From positions 1,054,001 to 1,118,000 of the forward strand of contig NC_019682.1 of NCBI RefSeq assembly GCF_000316575.1: a stretch of 64,000 nt of DNA, written 5' to 3'. Below the pieces are notes generated by a model that ran no database searches, was not told the origin of the DNA, and was given only the letters and a program-made list of their open reading frames with translations. The DNA comes from Calothrix sp. PCC 7507. Its GTDB lineage: Bacteria > Cyanobacteriota > Cyanobacteriia > Cyanobacteriales > Nostocaceae. The position numbers and the translations under genes are program-made. Below, piece after piece: positions 17,553 through 26,030 of the stretch (the first letter of the stretch is position 1; each line of letters starts with the position of its first letter).

Positions 17553-17854
17553 GTGTCAACTTAAGCAACAGATGGCTTATTGCAGAGCTTACCTACCCGC
17601 CGGGGAATGAATTCGCAGGCTAATAGCTCAAGTCTACTGAAGTAGACTAGTACCGCAAGGCGGAAGTCAAAAGTCAAAAGTCAAAAGTCAAAAGTAATAT
17701 GGAGTAAGCTTTTTAGCGATTGAGAATGGTCTGCTTATTTCCGCCGCACTGTACTAGGGATTTGTGAGAATTTTGAGTCATTTTTAGATGACTTTTGCTA
17801 TGAGACTCAGAATTCATTCTGAGGCGGGACAAGGGTTTCACGTTAAGTTGACAC
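17553..17854. mobile_element. MITE family C with nested family B element
   Basis: Bounded by GTGTCAACTTAA and TTAAGTTGACAC, a perfect 12-bp terminal inverted repeat. Outside, CCCATTA and ATGGG are partly symmetrical too. A second copy, inverted and without the nested element, is at 24507-24701. Shared interior features are GTAGACT/AGTCTAC, AGCTATTAGCC and GAATTCATTC palindromes. The family B element (17647-17757) interrupts this copy at a CTAG. Together they account for most of the gap between the ArsC-like and nuclease genes. Confidence 0.8.
17647..17757 (-). mobile_element. MITE family B, inverted copy nested in family C
   Basis: Starts CTAGTACCGCAAGGCGGAAG and ends TTCCGCCGCACTGTACTAG, the exact inverse of the element at 7152-7297. 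The unique interior block is conserved, but only about four heptads are present against about nine in the other copy. The host element's empty-site version at 24507-24701 reads straight through the insertion point. Confidence 0.85.
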
Positions 17855-17910
17855 GTATGTATGGGCTTTGGGATTTAAAACTGGATCTCGCTGATTTGAA
17901 AACCGCTGTA

Positions 17911-18351
17911 TCAATTAGATAAATCCTTGTGTAATTTGGCATTGAATCGCTGCCATAATCCTAATCGCTTATTTTTAGCGTTGGCTTCTGCTATTAAAAA
18001 TTGCGTTTTATTTTCATCGCAGTTGTATAAGGAATCTTGATCGACAACGGCTTTACCTTCTTCGACTAAACGGAGATTTATTGAGCGATTATCTAAAAAT
18101 ACTTCGCCAACGGTGCGATCGCTCTGATCTTTTTCTATAGCCTTGACAACCACTGGGATACCTGGTGGTAGTAGTTCTTTGAGTCTCTGGGTTGCGGCTA
18201 AATTATCGCTGCGTTGAGCTACAGGTGGTGTCTTAATACACGCTAGTTTGACTATCGCTGTTTGCCCCACATCATTTTTCACACGAATTGTATCTCCGTC
18301 TGTAACGCCAACTATCGTCCCCAATACTAAAATTAACTGAAGTAAAGCCAT
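17911..18351 (-). CDS. Staphylococcal nuclease-like (thermonuclease) protein
   Basis: A 146-residue SNase-fold protein. The core motif VTDGDTIRV with the metal-binding Asp is followed by a short N-terminal barrel, LACIKTPPVAQR and SDRTVGEVFLDNRSINLRLV. A GxAxVD-like segment reads EGKAVVDQD. The first 16 residues are hydrophobic (ALLQLILVLGTIVG) and may act as a signal or membrane anchor. Family members cleave DNA and RNA at the cell surface or in the periplasm. No partner gene is adjacent. Confidence 0.82.
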   Translation of the reverse strand: MALLQLILVLGTIVGVTDGDTIRVKNDVGQTAIVKLACIKTPPVAQRSDNLAATQRLKELLPPGIPVVVKAIEKDQSDRTVGEVFLDNRSINLRLVEEGKAVVDQDSLYNCDENKTQFLIAEANAKNKRLGLWQRFNAKLHKDLSN

Positions 18352-18853
18352 TGATTTTTTAGATAAAAATTATACATTTTGTGGTAGTGTTTTCCGAGAC
18401 TACCTAGGAAGACTCGATTTTATTTGAGGAATTGGGGTATTGCTTGTGATTTAACTCACAAGCTGGTAAAAGTTAATAATGTCCGAAATTGTCATAATTG
18501 ACTGTCTTGCTAGAGAGAGCAAGGAAATTTAAGATTGATGCGATTGTCTGTATGAGGCTTTTATTTAGCGCTAAAGCGTTACGGCGCATTGTGGGAATGA
18601 AATACATCAAAGGGCATGTAGGGGTGGGGTTTCCCCGCCCTTACCGTGCGATCGCTACACTTACGGTTAAATTACGCCACCGTATTTTACGTGAAAGTTG
18701 TAGCGGGCACTACTTGCTGAATAACTGCGTCGAGTATTTAGGTGTGAACTTTCTGCTTCAGTCTTTCTGAGGCAAAAATTTTGATGTGCCGGATTAAATG
18801 AAAAACTACTAATTAATCAATAACTTTAGTAAGCATAAATACCAATAAAATAT
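18352..18853. other. Intergenic region with short palindromic repeat
   Basis: About 500 bases with no convincing gene; a 90-codon plus-strand frame at 18498-18770 has no coding character. A GC-rich palindrome (GGGTGGGGTTTCCCCGCCC, near 18623) is of a type dispersed in cyanobacterial genomes. The last 60 bases are AT-rich and probably hold the promoter of the next gene. Confidence 0.4.
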
Positions 18854-20065
18854 ATGAAATGTAGATTTGACCACGAAAATAGGCGAACTCAAGGTTGGCG
18901 GCGATCGCTGAAAATTTTTTTACCAGCCTTGTTTTTGCTGTCATTTTTGGCGACATTCTTGCTGAACAACTTCCATCCAGCGATCGCCCAACTACCCCGT
19001 CAGGAAATTCGCGGAGTTTGGCTAACCAACAATGATATCGATATCCTCAGAGAACGTACTAAAGTCCAAGAAGCTGTAAGCCAACTACGGCAGTTGAACT
19101 TCAACACAGTCTATCCTGTAATTTGGAATTCTGGCTATGTGATGTATCCCAGTGCGATCGCACAACGCACTGGGATTCAACCCTTTGTCCTACGAGGTAC
19201 AGATGGACATGATATTCTTGCAGACTTAATTAACCAAGCTCATCGTCATGGATTACTCGCAATTCCCTGGTTTGAGTTTGGTTTTATGGCTCCTCCAACC
19301 TCAGAACTAGCATTGAATCATCCGGAGTGGTTCACCCAAAAACGAGATGGCAGTCAAACTTCTATTAGTGCGGCTGGTGAAGTGATGTGGCTCAATCCCT
19401 TCCATCCACAAGTGCAGCAATTTATTAGCAGTCTCGTGCTGGAAGCCATTACTCAATATGATGCTGATGGCATTCAGTTCGACGATCACATGAGTTTGCC
19501 TCACGAATTTGGCTACGATAAATACACCGTGGCGTTGTACACCCAAGAAACTAAAAATCCTCCCCCAAGCAATCCCCAAGATCAAGCATGGATGCGTTGG
19601 CGGGCAGATAAAATCACTGCATTCATGGTACAACTCAACCAAGCTGTGAAGGCAAGAAAACCCAATGCGATTTTCTCGGTTTCTCCCAACTACTACAACT
19701 TTGCTTACAAGTTTCAACTGCAAGATTGGCTTAACTGGGTGCGGCTGAATATCGTAGACGAGCTAATTGTGCAAGTTTATCGCCCGAAGTTGCAAAGTTT
19801 TATCGAAAAGATTTCCCTCCCCGAAATGCAAGAAGCACAACAAAAAATTCCCACCGGAGTTGGCATTATGGCAGGGTTAAGAAATAATCCCGTTTCTATA
19901 CAACAAATTAAAGCCCAAGTTCGGGCTGCTCAAGAACGCGGCTTGGGTGCTGTCTTCTTCTACTACGAAAGCCTCTGGGAACATAATTCAGAGTCTGTCG
20001 CTGAACGGCAAAATGGATTACAGTCCCTCTTCTTCTCTCCAGCACTTCGTGCTAGAACACCATAA
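18854..20065 (+). CDS. GHL10 (glycoside-hydrolase-like) family exported protein
   Basis: A 403-residue protein with a basic start and one N-terminal hydrophobic helix (about 21-42, LFLLSFLATFLLNNF) ending in AIAQ, a likely signal peptide. The rest is the GHL10 TIM-barrel family: EIRGVWLTNNDIDIL, LNFNTVYPVIWNSGY, GLLAIPWFEFGFM, EVMWLNPFHP, DGIQFDDHMSLP and FSVSPNYYNFAYK. The FDDH aspartates are candidate catalytic residues. The family is proposed to act on cell-wall or exopolysaccharide glycans, but substrates are unproven. It is a single gene followed by repeats. Confidence 0.88.
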   Translation: MKCRFDHENRRTQGWRRSLKIFLPALFLLSFLATFLLNNFHPAIAQLPRQEIRGVWLTNNDIDILRERTKVQEAVSQLRQLNFNTVYPVIWNSGYVMYPSAIAQRTGIQPFVLRGTDGHDILADLINQAHRHGLLAIPWFEFGFMAPPTSELALNHPEWFTQKRDGSQTSISAAGEVMWLNPFHPQVQQFISSLVLEAITQYDADGIQFDDHMSLPHEFGYDKYTVALYTQETKNPPPSNPQDQAWMRWRADKITAFMVQLNQAVKARKPNAIFSVSPNYYNFAYKFQLQDWLNWVRLNIVDELIVQVYRPKLQSFIEKISLPEMQEAQQKIPTGVGIMAGLRNNPVSIQQIKAQVRAAQERGLGAVFFYYESLWEHNSESVAERQNGLQSLFFSPALRARTP

Positions 20066-20238
20066 TGACATTAAGGAACCGGCGCAGAAGTAATAGACAC
20101 AGTAGGCTTAAGCTGATGCGCGCCTAAACTAAAATCCTCACGAAGAAGGCTTGTCAAGAGTCAACCCTTCCCTTCTCCTGCAGAGACGCTGCGCGTAGCA
20201 AGATCCACGAAGTGGTACGACTAAGCTCAGGGCAAGAA

Positions 20239-20387
20239 GTCAAGAGTCCAAGCTAGTGGTTTGTCAATTTTGTTTTGAGGGGTTTTTGGTAGTGCGGGCC
20301 GAAAAGCCCGCGTGAGCGAGACGCTCACACTACAGTCCCTCATTTCAACCCTGACAGACTACTAGGATTTGACCTTGGACTCTTGAC
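20239..20387. terminator. Inverted repeat interrupted by a MITE
   Basis: GTCAAGAGTCCAAG (20239-20252) pairs perfectly with CTTGGACTCTTGAC (20374-20387). Without the intervening 113-bp element the arms would be about 8-12 bases apart and form a 14-bp stem. This could be a former terminator of the GHL10 gene or a repeat hairpin. No clear poly-T follows. Confidence 0.4.
20253..20365. mobile_element. MITE family A, copy 2 (113 bp)
   Basis: By eye identical to the element at 6943-7055, including CTAG ends, terminal inverted repeats and internal hairpins. It is inserted between the arms of a 14-bp inverted repeat. The near identity of two copies 13 kb apart suggests recent movement or gene conversion. 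Confidence 0.85.
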
Positions 20388-20447
20388 CTTTGACAAACTC
20401 AGCGCGAAATATACAATTTAAGTGCGTAACAGCTTATCTGCAAATAC

Positions 20448-22316
20448 TTAAGCTGCTTTTAGTGATATTTGACGCACGGGTATTTGCAGTACAAACTTTG
20501 TGCCTTGTTGTGGTGTGGAGTCGCAGTGAATTTTACCGGCATGTTTCTCAACGACAATTTGATAACTGATGGATAAACCTAAACCCGTACCTTTGCCTAT
20601 AGGCTTTGTAGTAAAGAAGGGGTCAAATAATCGTGAATGGATCTCCTCTGGTATACCACAGCCGTTATCTGCGATCGCTATTGATATCCAATTTTCATCC
20701 ATCATTTGAGTAAAAATGGAAATAATATTAGGATTGGCACTAATTTCGTCACTGGAACGTCCCTGATTTGATGTTTCTAAAGCATCAATAGCATTGCCCA
20801 GTAGATTCATGAATACCTGATTGAGTTGACCAGGATAACATTCAATCATAGGCAATTGACCATAATTTTGCACCACCTGAATCTCTGGGCGGTGGTTATT
20901 CGCTTCTAGGCGATGTTGCAAAATCAATAAAGTGTTATTCAGCCCTTCATGAATATCCACCATCTTGAATTCAGCTTCATCCAAGCGAGAAAAGTTGCGG
21001 AGAGATAAAACAATTTCCCGGATTCGAGTTGTCCCTATCCGCATAGATTGCAGAATTTTTTGTAAGTCCTCAGTGAGAAAATTGAGGTCAAGTTCGTCTA
21101 ATAAATCCTGGAGTGGCTGTAGTGGTTCGGGATAGTATTGCTGATAATTTTCTACCAATTTTAGTAAATCACGGGTATAATTGTCTACATATTCTAAATT
21201 ACCGTGAATAAAATTAACTGGGTTATTGATTTCATGAGCAACACCTGCTACTAGTTGTCCTAAACTGGACATTTTTTCACTTTGTACCATTTGCGCCTGG
21301 GTACGATGTAGTTCTTCTAGTAGGTCTTTCAGGTAAGTATTTTTCTCACTCAACTCTTGAGTGCGTTCTACAACCTTTTGCTCTAAAACTTCTTGGGCTT
21401 GTTGTTGCTCTTGCAATAGATGTTTGACAGAACTAATCAGTTGATTGAAAGAACTGGCGAGGCTACCAATTTCATCGTTACTGATGATGTCGGCTTGCAA
21501 ATCGAAGTTAGATTCTTTGAGCGATCGCTTTGCTAAATAGGTTAAATTATGGATAGGTTGAGCAATGTTGCGACTGGTGATCACAGCCAAAGTAATAGCG
21601 ATCGCTGTTGATATTACTATACTGATGATGATGATGCGCGAGCGAAAATTTCTGGCTTGATCAAGTTGGAACAGCGCTTGATTTCTTTGTTTAAAACTAG
21701 CTTGTTTAAACCGAATTAAATCTTCTGATAAGCGTTCAAACTTGATGCGGATTTGGATAGCTTCTGCTTCAGTTAGAGCAGCTAATACCTTTTGTGGTGA
21801 TTGGGTAATTTGCGCTGGGTTTAAGTTCTGCGGGTCGATTCGCCGCCAAAGAGAAGTAGTAAACTGAATATATGCTTCAGTGGTGGCTCTATAATCTTGA
21901 ACAAGTTGCTGAATTTGCTGCGACTCAATCGCCGATTGTGTAGAGTTATTACTAGTAGAGACTTGGAGTTGTGCTAATAAATCCTTGACTCGATTCACAT
22001 CGTTAGTAAATTTACCAGTTTCGTAGCGAAACCAAATCGAATCTGTGAGTGTTGCTAATAGTTGTTGGGGATGCGATCGCACCAATAGAGTCATCACAGT
22101 TAATTCATTGATGAGACTATTTTGAGCATCTGCAATTCGTATTTGCTCTTGTGCTTTGCGTTGCGAAAAATCTCCAACTATTAACCCTATTCCTGTTCCC
22201 AAAATAGCAATACTAATTGCCAAACCATAACCGTAACCAATTTTTTTAGCAACACTTAAGTTAGCAATCAGATGTTTTCCCCAATCTAGAATTGATAGTT
22301 TTTTTACTAGCTTCAT
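20448..22316 (-). CDS. Membrane sensor histidine kinase with HAMP domain
   Basis: A 622-residue kinase. Helix 1 is at about 28-48 and helix 2 at about 228-248, enclosing a largely helical periplasmic domain of 180 residues. HAMP (about 249-301), a coiled coil (about 303-345) and a HisKA domain follow, with phospho-histidine H361 in VAHEINNPVNF. The ATPase domain has the N box (NLLGNAID), G1 (DNGCGIP) and G2 (GKGTGLGLS). The gene is 18 bases after a PhnD-like binding protein and probably in one operon with two of them, so those lipoproteins may present ligand to its periplasmic domain. No response regulator is adjacent. The ligand is unknown. Confidence 0.92.
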   Translation of the reverse strand: MKLVKKLSILDWGKHLIANLSVAKKIGYGYGLAISIAILGTGIGLIVGDFSQRKAQEQIRIADAQNSLINELTVMTLLVRSHPQQLLATLTDSIWFRYETGKFTNDVNRVKDLLAQLQVSTSNNSTQSAIESQQIQQLVQDYRATTEAYIQFTTSLWRRIDPQNLNPAQITQSPQKVLAALTEAEAIQIRIKFERLSEDLIRFKQASFKQRNQALFQLDQARNFRSRIIIISIVISTAIAITLAVITSRNIAQPIHNLTYLAKRSLKESNFDLQADIISNDEIGSLASSFNQLISSVKHLLQEQQQAQEVLEQKVVERTQELSEKNTYLKDLLEELHRTQAQMVQSEKMSSLGQLVAGVAHEINNPVNFIHGNLEYVDNYTRDLLKLVENYQQYYPEPLQPLQDLLDELDLNFLTEDLQKILQSMRIGTTRIREIVLSLRNFSRLDEAEFKMVDIHEGLNNTLLILQHRLEANNHRPEIQVVQNYGQLPMIECYPGQLNQVFMNLLGNAIDALETSNQGRSSDEISANPNIISIFTQMMDENWISIAIADNGCGIPEEIHSRLFDPFFTTKPIGKGTGLGLSISYQIVVEKHAGKIHCDSTPQQGTKFVLQIPVRQISLKAA

Positions 22317-22334
22317 GACTTATCAATTCCTTGA

Positions 22335-23249
22335 TTAAATAAATTTGTCCTGTCCAATTGCCTGATACACTTCTCGAAGTACGTCAAAATCCGCATCATT
22401 ACCCAACACTACCTTGGCATTTTTGAACCTCACAGATAAACTTTTTACAGAATCAATTGCTTGCAAAAGTTGCTCTTTACCGCTCAAAATGCGTGATTGT
22501 ATCTGAGCAACTACTGCTGGTTCTAACTGACTATTCAATACAAAAACATCACCTGGAAGCTGTTTTCCTTGAGCAATTATCGGATACTCTCGCTCCGTAG
22601 CACCTGCATTTGCCAAAGCGATTTTGTATCTGTGAAATGGTCTGACTATAGCATCAACTCTTTTAGTTTTGAGCATATTCAAACTGTCATCTCCTGACAT
22701 GATAATCTTCAAGTCTGTTTGAGGATTTAAGCCCGCATCAATCAACAACTTAGAACCAGCTATATGAGCTGCTGTAGAACCTAACTTCCACATATCAATT
22801 TTTTTACCTTTCAAGTCAGGCGGTGATTTGATATTGCTATCAGCACGAACCACAATCACAGCATGATAACCAGGACGTGTCAGGCTAATCACTGGAACCG
22901 CATTGGTTCTGGCACGAATCACAACATATTCTGATGGTCCGGCCCAAACTAAATCTACTTGATTCGATTGCAAAGCAGAGGCTGCCATAAAATAGTCTTG
23001 TACTGGGAAAAACTCCACTGATGTTGCCAAAACCTTCTCTAAAGCTACCCGGAATGGTTCATAATCTTGCTGTAATTCTGTCAGTCCATTAGCATCGGTA
23101 ACGGCGAATCTCAACTTGGTTGGCAGATTAACTCTAGTAGCAGAATCAGAATTAGTAGAGGAATTTGTAGTTGCACTACAACCAATAATTAAAAGACAAG
23201 AATACTTCAATAAATTTCGTCGTTTCATTTGATTTAGGGAATGGGGCAT
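22335..23249 (-). CDS. PhnD-like phosphate/phosphonate-type binding lipoprotein (2)
   Basis: A 304-residue periplasmic binding protein of the PhnD superfamily. A lipobox lies near residues 15-22 (LLIIGCS), giving a lipid-anchored protein after cleavage. The core matches its upstream paralogue: YEPFRVALEKVLAT, VEFFPVQDY, VDLVWAGPSEYVVIRAR and a lobe-2 strand DLKGKKIDMWKLGSTAAH. There is no ABC permease or ATPase nearby. With the adjacent kinase, a ligand-sensing role is more likely than transport. PhnD relatives bind phosphonate, phosphite or similar oxyanions; the ligand here is not determined. Confidence 0.88.
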   Translation of the reverse strand: MPHSLNQMKRRNLLKYSCLLIIGCSATTNSSTNSDSATRVNLPTKLRFAVTDANGLTELQQDYEPFRVALEKVLATSVEFFPVQDYFMAASALQSNQVDLVWAGPSEYVVIRARTNAVPVISLTRPGYHAVIVVRADSNIKSPPDLKGKKIDMWKLGSTAAHIAGSKLLIDAGLNPQTDLKIIMSGDDSLNMLKTKRVDAIVRPFHRYKIALANAGATEREYPIIAQGKQLPGDVFVLNSQLEPAVVAQIQSRILSGKEQLLQAIDSVKSLSVRFKNAKVVLGNDADFDVLREVYQAIGQDKFI

Positions 23250-23297
23250 GGGGAAATAATCAACGACTCTTGCCTATTTGCCTATTACATCAAAGAG

Positions 23298-24179
23298 TTA
23301 TTGAATAACCTTTTCTTGTCCAATAGCTTGATAGGCTCTACGAATCATGTCGAAATCTGCATCAATGGCAGCAGTCATTGTTGCACCCTGAAATTTGGCT
23401 AATGCTTCAACTGATAAAATGGCTTGCAAGAGCAGATCTTGCTGTTTGATCATTCTTGAACCAATAGCTTCGGTGATTTGAGATTCTAGTTGGCTGCTGA
23501 CAGCAAACACATCACCAGGTAAGGGTGGCCCTTGAGCTAGTAATAAAAATTCGCTCTCTGAGAGTTTATCTACTTTTAATCGATTTCTATACTCAGCAAG
23601 TGACATAGATTGAGCATCAACAGCACCAGTTTTCAGTTTCTGCAAGCTGCTGGTATTTAATGCAATGATTTTAATTTCTGAGGGTTGGATACCTGCATCT
23701 ACTAGCAGTTCTACAGCACCTAGATGACTAGCAGCACCACCCATGCGCCAGACATCAAGGGTTTTTCCTTTTAAATCTTTGAGAGATTTAATTTTACTCT
23801 TTGCAGAGACGACAATTACTGTGTTATAGTTGAGCCGCTCTAGCCTGACCACAGGTTTAGCCTGTGCCCTAGCACGTAAAATTACGTATTCTGATGGGCC
23901 TGCCCAGGTAAGGTCTACTTGACCAGAAAGCATGGCTGGTGCTGTGGCTAATATATCTTCTACAGGGAAAAACTCTATTTTGGTTTCCAGAACTTTTTCC
24001 AATGCGGCGCGGAAGGGTTCATAATTCCCTTGCAATTCTTTGATTCCTTTAGCATCGGTAATACTAAAGCGTAATTTTTCCGGGATTTTTACTTGAGATG
24101 TTGAGGAATGAGTATTAGTTGCAGCACTACAACCAGCCGCAAATAGTAGGAAAGACCAGAGGAATTTACGTCGCTTCAT
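23298..24179 (-). CDS. PhnD-like phosphate/phosphonate-type binding lipoprotein (1)
   Basis: A 293-residue paralogue of the next gene downstream, with LLFAAGCSA as lipobox. Matching segments are YEPFRAALEKVLET, IEFFPVEDI, VDLTWAGPSEYVILRAR and DLKGKTLDVWRMGGAASH. It is the first gene of the three-gene unit (this, the second PhnD-like gene 48 bases later, then the kinase). The two copies have diverged clearly over their whole length, so the duplication is old and they may recognise different ligands. Confidence 0.88.
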   Translation of the reverse strand: MKRRKFLWSFLLFAAGCSAATNTHSSTSQVKIPEKLRFSITDAKGIKELQGNYEPFRAALEKVLETKIEFFPVEDILATAPAMLSGQVDLTWAGPSEYVILRARAQAKPVVRLERLNYNTVIVVSAKSKIKSLKDLKGKTLDVWRMGGAASHLGAVELLVDAGIQPSEIKIIALNTSSLQKLKTGAVDAQSMSLAEYRNRLKVDKLSESEFLLLAQGPPLPGDVFAVSSQLESQITEAIGSRMIKQQDLLLQAILSVEALAKFQGATMTAAIDADFDMIRRAYQAIGQEKVIQ

Positions 24180-24791
24180 AGTTTATTTAATAAGAATTTT
24201 TCAGTAATCACACAAGGACTAAAATCCTCACCACAAACCCTGCCAAAATAATGGTGTTGTCTGACAAACTTAGAGTACCCAGTGATGATGAAGAGATCAC
24301 AGAAAAACCAACAAGGTACTCATATAGAGGTTTTCTGATCGGTGGGGTACAGTTTTAAATCGCAAAGCTTGTGGGGGCAGGGGTTCCCTCCGTTGAGTGC
24401 AGTGGTGTTTGAGGAACGTAGCAAGATCCCCTAGGGTAAACCAACAAAGCCAAGACAATGCTGGGTGACGCTGCAAGTTCTCTAAAAGAGTACGCAAAGC
24501 CCATTAGTGTCAACTTAACGTGAAAACGATGTCCCGCAAGGAACTTCCGTTCCTTGCTAATAGCTAAAGTAATCTAAAGATTACTAAATATCCTCCAAAA
24601 TCTTGAGTCTACTTCAGTAGACTTTAGCTATTAGCCAGAGAATTCATTCTCTGGGGGGTGAGGAGGCCCGCAGTGAAGCTATTTCTAGCTTAAGTTGACA
24701 CCAAAGCTCAAAGCCTCAACCCAATCTTGTATCTTAAAAGAGGTACTTACTACTTACCTCATAAAACTTAACGTGATCAACCATTTTGCCG
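24180..24791. other. Gap with repeats between kinase operon and arsenic island
   Basis: About 610 bases. It contains the family C element (24507-24701). The part at 24297-24497 is open on the minus strand (66 codons, HPALSWLCWFTLGDLA) but looks like a repeat-derived frame rather than a gene. No RNA gene is seen. The region marks the end of the minus-strand arsenic island. Confidence 0.45.
24507..24701. mobile_element. MITE family C, uninterrupted copy (195 bp)
   Basis: Bounded by GTGTCAACTTAA and TTAAGTTGACAC, inverted relative to the copy at 17553-17854. Internal hairpins include GTCTACTTCAGTAGAC, GGAACTTCCGTTCC and AGAGAATTCATTCTCT. It lacks the nested family B element and so shows the pre-insertion sequence. 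Confidence 0.8.
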
Positions 24792-25403
24792 TTAAACAGC
24801 AACATTCATGATTGAACACTGATATTTAACTTGATTTTTACATAACTCCAACAGTTGCAATATTTTCAAAACACCTATTTTTGCTAATTTAGGTTCAATT
24901 AAAAAATATTTTTCCAAATAACTTATATAGTAACTCTCATTCTCCTCTGGAGTTAAATCTGGATTCACTCTGACTACAAAATCATAGTCTTGTATTGTCT
25001 TGTTCTTGCCATTGCAGTTACCTGCTGTTAAATCGATTTTAGTAGAGTTATATTCTAGAAAACAATGGATTTCGGGGATGTAATTTAACCCGTAAGGCTG
25101 AATAATATCATTGATACCCGTGACAATTTCGTCATTTAGTTGGTAAAAGCCAAGGTTTTTATATAAGTCTATTTCTAATTCTTGAGCTAATCTAGCAATT
25201 ACTCCGTGTTTTGTGGTGCAAGTACCACAATTTTCTGCAAAAATAATTAGGGAGTTTTCATTTTTTGAATTCAAACCATAGGGTAAGTTTTTTACCCAGT
25301 AACAAGCTTCACAAAGAGTTATAATCCCAAGTTCAAGGAATTTTTCAGACACAACTCCTTTATGCTGGATATTGATGTTTGGCAGTAATTCAATTGAGTT
25401 CAT
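24792..25403 (-). CDS. Cysteine-rich transglutaminase-like protein at the end of the ars island
   Basis: A 203-residue protein with no annotated family that I know. It has two CxxC pairs, CEAC (C31, C34) and CGTC (C59, C62). The spacing of C62 in GTCTTKHG, H113 in EIHCFLEY and D124 in KIDLTAG matches a transglutaminase/papain-like Cys-His-Asp triad. It is cytoplasmic by appearance. It lies 135 bases after arsC on the same strand as the final gene of the arsenic island. The cysteines could bind As(III), or the triad could hydrolyse or transfer a thiol or peptide group; neither is shown. The intervening hairpin may lower its expression. Confidence 0.7.
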   Translation of the reverse strand: MNSIELLPNINIQHKGVVSEKFLELGIITLCEACYWVKNLPYGLNSKNENSLIIFAENCGTCTTKHGVIARLAQELEIDLYKNLGFYQLNDEIVTGINDIIQPYGLNYIPEIHCFLEYNSTKIDLTAGNCNGKNKTIQDYDFVVRVNPDLTPEENESYYISYLEKYFLIEPKLAKIGVLKILQLLELCKNQVKYQCSIMNVAV

Positions 25404-25458
25404 GATTTTATTTATGTTAGGCTTATATAAGACTAATATTTGATTTTTAAATTAAACA

Positions 25459-25481
25459 TAGGGTGGGCATTACCCACCCTA
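25459..25481. repeat. Dispersed hairpin (TAGGGTGGG type)
   Basis: TAGGGTGGG and CCCACCCTA form a 9-bp stem with a five-base loop. The same type of sequence, doubled, is at 62982-63035. It lies between arsC and the last gene of the island and could act as a weak terminator or mRNA stabiliser. Confidence 0.6.
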
Positions 25482-25538
25482 CAAATACTTATATTTTTTC
25501 AAAAATCAAACTGCATTCCTATAGCTTGATTGGGGAAT

Positions 25539-25934
25539 TTAATTCAGAAATGTAATTAAATTGCTAACTCTTTCTTTAATTTCATCTCGAACTTTACGGA
25601 AAACCTCGATAGATTTGTCTTTTGGATCTTCAAGTTGCCAATCTTCAAACAACTCTCTTGACACCCACGCTTCAGGTAAATTCACACCGCAACCACATAA
25701 AGAAATCACCGCGTCGTAATCTTCAGGGTGGAAATTATTTAAAGATTTAGAAGTTTGATTGCTGATATCAATACCAATTTCTGACATAACTTCTACCGTA
25801 ATTGGATCTACTGTACTCACGTCTAAACCTGAACTAGAGACAATAATTTTGCCATTTCCTAATATGCGTGCAAAACCTTCCGCTATTTGCGAACGGCGGG
25901 AGTTATGAGTGCAAACAAACATGATTCGTTTCAT
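25539..25934 (-). CDS. arsC: Arsenate reductase, low-molecular-weight phosphatase type
   Basis: A 131-residue enzyme reducing As(V) to As(III). The phosphatase loop is CTHNSRRSQ with nucleophile C8. The two further cysteines are C80 and C82 in SLCGCGVNLPEAW. This C8/C80/C82 layout is that of the Synechocystis enzyme, which has a thioredoxin-type fold but uses glutathione/glutaredoxin. The catalytic Asp lies in WQLEDPKDK. Its product is the substrate of the Acr3 pump encoded upstream in the same island. Length is standard. Confidence 0.93.
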   Translation of the reverse strand: MKRIMFVCTHNSRRSQIAEGFARILGNGKIIVSSSGLDVSTVDPITVEVMSEIGIDISNQTSKSLNNFHPEDYDAVISLCGCGVNLPEAWVSRELFEDWQLEDPKDKSIEVFRKVRDEIKERVSNLITFLN

Positions 25935-26030
25935 GATGTTGTTGATATTTTAGTTAAGCCGGGAATTTTTCTATAGTTATGAGCGGCAGCTACCGCCGCT
26001 CAAATTTCTCTGTGTAGTTAGATTTTTCTT

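Noticed and set aside
18498-18770. Plus-strand open frame of 90 codons
   Set aside because: Crosses a dispersed GC-rich palindrome and shows no conserved features.
24297-24497. Minus-strand frame of 66 codons
   Set aside because: Looks repeat-derived; no ribosome binding site or domain, and next to a MITE.
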